NCBI RefSeq assembly: GCF_047553045.1
Contig: NZ_CP180208.1
Location: forward strand, 2,976,001-3,040,000
DNA length: 64,000 bases
Source: Sphingomonas_L flavalba_A
Lineage (GTDB): Bacteria; Pseudomonadota; Alphaproteobacteria; Sphingomonadales; Sphingomonadaceae
Reading direction: 5' to 3'
The translations under genes were made by a program, and so were the position numbers. Positions within the stretch are counted from its first letter, which is position 1; every line of letters begins with the position of its first letter. Below the pieces are notes generated by a model. That model was not told the origin of the DNA. It did no database searches and worked only from the letters and a program-made list of their open reading frames with translations. Shown piece after piece: positions 61,208-64,000 of this stretch.

Positions 61208-62998
61208 ATGCGCAGGCTTGAGCCGTTTCCGAATCTGGTGACGATGTTCTTCACCCGCGCCGGGCAAAAGGGCGATGCGCCGTTCCTGTGGCGCAAGCTG
61301 GACGGGCGCTGGCAACCGCTCAGTTGGCGGGCGGTGGCCGAACAGGTTTCGGCACTGGCCCAGGCGCTGCGCCGGATCGGCCTCACCCCCGGCGACCGGG
61401 TGATGCTGGTGTCGGAAAACCGGCCGGAATGGTGCATCGCCGACCTGGCGATCATGGCCGCCGGTTGCGTCACCGTGCCGACCTACACCACCAATACCGA
61501 GCGCGACCACGCCCATATTCTGGAAAACAGCGGTGCGCGGGCGGTCATCGTCTCCACCGATAAACTGGCGCGGACGCTGTTGCCGGCGATGCTGCGGTCC
61601 AGTCAGGCGGCGGCGTTGATCGGCATAGAACCGCTGCGCTTCGCCCAGAGCGGCAGTGTCGATTTCCACGATTGGCACCGGCTGATCGCGGCGGAGACGC
61701 CTGATGTCGCGGCAACGGCGGGGGCCGCGAACTTTGGCCGCGATGACCTCGCCTGCATTATCTACACCAGCGGCACCGGCGGCGCACCGCGCGGCGTGTG
61801 CCAGCATCACGGGGCGATCCTGCACAACGTCGCCGGCTGCACCGCGATCATCTCCGACGATTTCGGCTGGGATGACGAGGTGTTCCTGTCCTTCCTGCCG
61901 CTCAGCCATGCCTATGAACATTCCGGCGGCCAGCATTTCCCGATCGGGCTGGGCGGCCAGATCTACTATGCCGAAGGGCTCGACAAGCTCGCCGCCAATA
62001 TCGAGGAGGTGCGCCCGACGATCATGGTCGTCGTCCCCCGCCTGTTCGAGGTGCTGCGCCAGCGCATGGTCAAGGCGATCGAGAGGCAGGGTGGGCTGGG
62101 GCCGGCATTGCTCCGCCGGGCGCTGGCGCTTGGCGGCAAGGATCTGGCCGGGCGGATGCCGCTGTGGGACCGGCCGATGGATTTCTTCATCGGCCGGACG
62201 TTGCGGCCCAAGGTGCAGAAGCGTTTCGGCGGACGGATCAAGGCGCTGGTCTCCGGCGGCGCGCCGCTCAACCCCGATATCGGCGTTTTCTTCCACGCCC
62301 TCGGTCTGACCCTGTTGCAGGGCTATGGCCAGACGGAGGCGGGGCCGGTGATTTCGTGCAACCGCCCGGCGGCCGGGCTGAAGATGGACACGGTCGGCCC
62401 GCCACTCCCCGATACGGAAGTGCGCATCGCCGATGACGGCGAGATATTGGTGCGCGGTGAACTGGTCATGCACGGCTACTGGCGCAACCCGGCGGAAACC
62501 GACCGGGTGCTGATCGACGGCTGGTTGCACACCGGCGACATCGGCGAGCTGGATGCCGCCGGCCGCATCCGCATCACCGATCGCAAGAAGGACCTGATCA
62601 TCAACGACAAGGGCGACAATGTCGCCCCGCAGAAGGTCGAGGGTATCCTGACCCTCCAACCCGAAGTGCTGCAGGCGATGATCTACGGCGATCGCCGGCC
62701 CTATATCGTCGCGCTGATCGTGCCCGATCCCGAATGGACCGCCGAATGGGCGATCGCCAACGACTATCGCTGCGATTTCCGCGCGCTTGCCGACAATCCG
62801 CAATATCGCGCGGCGGTGATGGCGGCGGTCGACCGGGTCAATCAGGAATTGTCGGTGGTCGAAAAGATTCGCCGCATCATCATCGCCGACGAACCGTTCA
62901 CGGTCGAAAACGCGCAGATGACGCCGTCGATGAAGGTCCGGCGCCACATTCTGCGCGACGTCTACGGCGCCCGGCTCGATGCGCTCTACAAGGGCTGA
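61208..62998 (+). CDS. Long-chain acyl-CoA synthetase (AMP-forming)
   Basis: 596 residues from ATG 61208, with GGGG upstream. ANL superfamily: the phosphate loop is IIYTSGTGGAPRGV, the A5 motif is GYGQTEAGPVISCNRP and A8 is WLHTGDIGELDAAGRIRITDRKKDLI. The hinge follows, with the catalytic Lys region MTPSMKVRRH near the end. The sequence type matches FadD15-like bacterial long-chain enzymes rather than acetyl-CoA synthetase. It activates fatty acids for degradation or lipid assembly. Confidence 0.92.
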   Translation: MRRLEPFPNLVTMFFTRAGQKGDAPFLWRKLDGRWQPLSWRAVAEQVSALAQALRRIGLTPGDRVMLVSENRPEWCIADLAIMAAGCVTVPTYTTNTERDHAHILENSGARAVIVSTDKLARTLLPAMLRSSQAAALIGIEPLRFAQSGSVDFHDWHRLIAAETPDVAATAGAANFGRDDLACIIYTSGTGGAPRGVCQHHGAILHNVAGCTAIISDDFGWDDEVFLSFLPLSHAYEHSGGQHFPIGLGGQIYYAEGLDKLAANIEEVRPTIMVVVPRLFEVLRQRMVKAIERQGGLGPALLRRALALGGKDLAGRMPLWDRPMDFFIGRTLRPKVQKRFGGRIKALVSGGAPLNPDIGVFFHALGLTLLQGYGQTEAGPVISCNRPAAGLKMDTVGPPLPDTEVRIADDGEILVRGELVMHGYWRNPAETDRVLIDGWLHTGDIGELDAAGRIRITDRKKDLIINDKGDNVAPQKVEGILTLQPEVLQAMIYGDRRPYIVALIVPDPEWTAEWAIANDYRCDFRALADNPQYRAAVMAAVDRVNQELSVVEKIRRIIIADEPFTVENAQMTPSMKVRRHILRDVYGARLDALYKG

Positions 62999-63007
62999 GC
63001 GGTGCGC

Positions 63008-63029
63008 GCGGGCGCTGGCCGGCGCCCGC
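63008..63029. terminator. Bidirectional hairpin between convergent genes
   Basis: 8-bp perfect stem, GCGGGCGC (63008-63015) and GCGCCCGC (63022-63029), with a 6-nt loop. It lies between the acyl-CoA synthetase stop (62998) and the stop of the next, opposite gene (63034). Confidence 0.5.
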
Positions 63030-63033
63030 TGCC

Positions 63034-63453
63034 CTAGTTCCGGTACGGCACGAATTCGGCCATGCTGCACGCGCCGGTCTCGATACCGGTGACGAAATCG
63101 CGCACCGTCGCGATGTCGCCGGAACAGAGCCGGGTCGACGGCGTCCGCGTTACCAGCCCGGCGCCGTTGCGCAGACCGGGGCAGCCGCCGACCGGGTCGT
63201 TGCGGTAGGTCAGCTTCGCGTTGACCCGGTAAAGGATCGTGCTGTCGCCGATATAGGTGGTGCCGTTGACCCGGTTGAGCGGAATGCAATTCACCGGCTT
63301 GCCTGCAGTTTTGCCGGCCAGCGCCTTGTCCAGTTTGGCCTGATCGGCGGCGGCGCGTTCGGCGCGGGCCGTGGATGGGCTGGCGATCAGAATCGACCCG
63401 CTGGTCAGGCTGGCCAGCCCGGCCGCGATGCAGAGGGTGAGACTATGCCGCAT
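63034..63453 (-). CDS. Hypothetical exported protein with four cysteines
   Basis: 139 residues from ATG 63453, with AGAGGA upstream. Signal peptide about 1-30 (ending ARA), then a helix rich in Ala/Lys, then a conserved block KPVNCIPLNRVNGTTYIGDSTILYRVN. GGCPGLRNG, RLCSGDIATVRD and GACSMAEFVPY follow. The four cysteines are likely two disulphides. I know similar proteins from many sphingomonads, all unnamed. It is between two opposed or unrelated genes and stands alone, 46 nt after the glyoxalase gene on the same strand. Confidence 0.75.
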   Translation of the reverse strand: MRHSLTLCIAAGLASLTSGSILIASPSTARAERAAADQAKLDKALAGKTAGKPVNCIPLNRVNGTTYIGDSTILYRVNAKLTYRNDPVGGCPGLRNGAGLVTRTPSTRLCSGDIATVRDFVTGIETGACSMAEFVPYRN

Positions 63454-63499
63454 GACACGTTCCTCTCGATAGATTCGCTGCTGGCGACCAGTCTCGTAT

Positions 63500-64000
63500 T
63501 CAGCCCCTGAACCTATCCTTAGCGGCGCGCCGCTCGGCGAGCTGCTCGGCGCTGTCCGCGCGCATGAACGGATTGGTCGCCCGTTCCGCGCTGATGCTGG
63601 TTGGCACCGTCGCCTCACCGGCCGCGCGCAGCCGCGCCACCTCGGCCATACGCGCGGCGATGGCGGCGTTGTCCGGTTCCGCCGTCAATGCGTAGCGGCC
63701 GTTCGCCTCGGTATATTCATGGGCGCAATAGACGGCGGTGTCGGCGGGCAACGCGGCCAGCCGCCGCATATTGGCGAACATCTGCTCCGCCGTGCCTTCG
63801 AACAGTCGGCCGCAGCCCATGGCGAACAGCGTGTCGCCGACGAAAACCGCCGCGTCGCCGGCCAGATGATAGGCGATATGGCCGGCGGTATGCGCCGGCA
63901 CCGCCAGCACCGTCGCGCGGTGCTTCCCCAACACCACCACATCGCCTTCGTCGACCTGCCGGTCCAGCGTCGGGATCCGGTCCGCCTCCGTCGCCGGGCC
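63500..64000 (-). CDS. gloB: Hydroxyacylglutathione hydrolase (glyoxalase II), C-terminal part
   Basis: Partial: 166 codons, with the N-terminus beyond the right edge. Metallo-beta-lactamase fold: AHTAGHIAYHLAGD (a metal-ligand His), FVGDTLFAMGCGRLFEGT (the bridging Asp) and VYCAHEYTEANGRYA (the third His region). The C-terminal helices (TNPFMRADS) are the HAGH_C substrate domain. It hydrolyses S-lactoylglutathione in methylglyoxal detoxification. The metal-binding HxHxDH motif lies in the missing part. Confidence 0.93.
   Translation of the reverse strand, partial: GPATEADRIPTLDRQVDEGDVVVLGKHRATVLAVPAHTAGHIAYHLAGDAAVFVGDTLFAMGCGRLFEGTAEQMFANMRRLAALPADTAVYCAHEYTEANGRYALTAEPDNAAIAARMAEVARLRAAGEATVPTSISAERATNPFMRADSAEQLAERRAAKDRFRG

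Overview
The window is GC-rich chromosomal DNA with very tightly packed genes, many joined by 1-4 nt start/stop overlaps. Gene content and order point to an alphaproteobacterium of the sphingomonad type. The evidence is the cluster mnmE-mnmG-rsmG-parA-parB, the cluster rho/hemJ/hemE followed by the DUF299 regulator-maf-aroE-coaE-dnaQ, COQ9, MmcB, DUF1491 and a MipA/OmpV porin-like protein. No phage, integrase, transposase, CRISPR array, tRNA or rRNA was seen, so this is core chromosome rather than an island.

The most informative region is the centre-left. Between hemE (minus strand) and the DUF299 kinase-regulator gene (plus strand) lies about 284 bp that carries an AT-rich stretch, four DnaA-box-like nonamers and four GANTC (CcrM) sites. 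This is the position of the chromosomal origin in Caulobacter and Rickettsia. Transcription diverges there: nearly everything from 27.0 kb down to 12.8 kb runs leftward and almost everything from 27.26 to 36.7 kb runs rightward. Some 7-10 kb to the left is a parABS segregation locus with three parS palindromes, two inside rsmG and one between mnmE and mnmG. The window therefore appears to hold both oriC and the centromere-like region.

Layout: 1-1.2 kb, stress-response membrane proteins and a SIMPL protein. 1.4-5.8 kb, an RND efflux adaptor/pump pair without an outer-membrane channel. 5.8-12.8 kb, DUF445, murA, clpS, uvrA and a membrane protein. 12.8-15.7 kb, TPP-riboswitch-controlled thiC and mipA. 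15.9-21.7 kb, parB/parA/rsmG/mnmG/mnmE. 21.7-23 kb, an alkyltransferase and a dienelactone hydrolase. 23-27 kb, terC/rho/hemJ/hemE. 27.3-32.8 kb, one long rightward run (DUF299, maf, aroE, coaE, dnaQ, hpf, ptsN, thioesterase, DUF1491). 33-36.7 kb, cell-wall hydrolase, mmcB, ankyrin protein, SCO, YcgN and a YgjP-like peptidase.

36.9-42.3 kb is an unusual unit: a penicillin-binding-protein-activator-like protein, type II secretion pseudopilins GspJ and GspK, and PBP1A in one leftward run, with GspN divergent. Then come feoAB, coq9, a DMT transporter and an Old Yellow Enzyme (42.3-47.3 kb), the riboflavin operon ribD-ribE-ribBX-ribH (47.4-50.6 kb), tonB, gltX, prs and an MFS transporter (51-55.6 kb). 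After that are a small exported protein with its own promoter and terminator, a TauE/SafE permease, two DNA glycosylases facing tail to tail, an Ivy-like lipoprotein, an isoaspartyl peptidase, an S1/P1 nuclease, an acyl-CoA synthetase and the 3' part of glyoxalase II, which runs off the window.

Non-coding features include perfect hairpins between convergent genes, a 182-bp MITE-like element and a second hairpin that shares an 18-bp core with it. I did not find a wholly new multi-gene system. The strongest leads are the origin/centromere region, the PBP1A-activator-pseudopilin unit and the Ivy-like lipoprotein.
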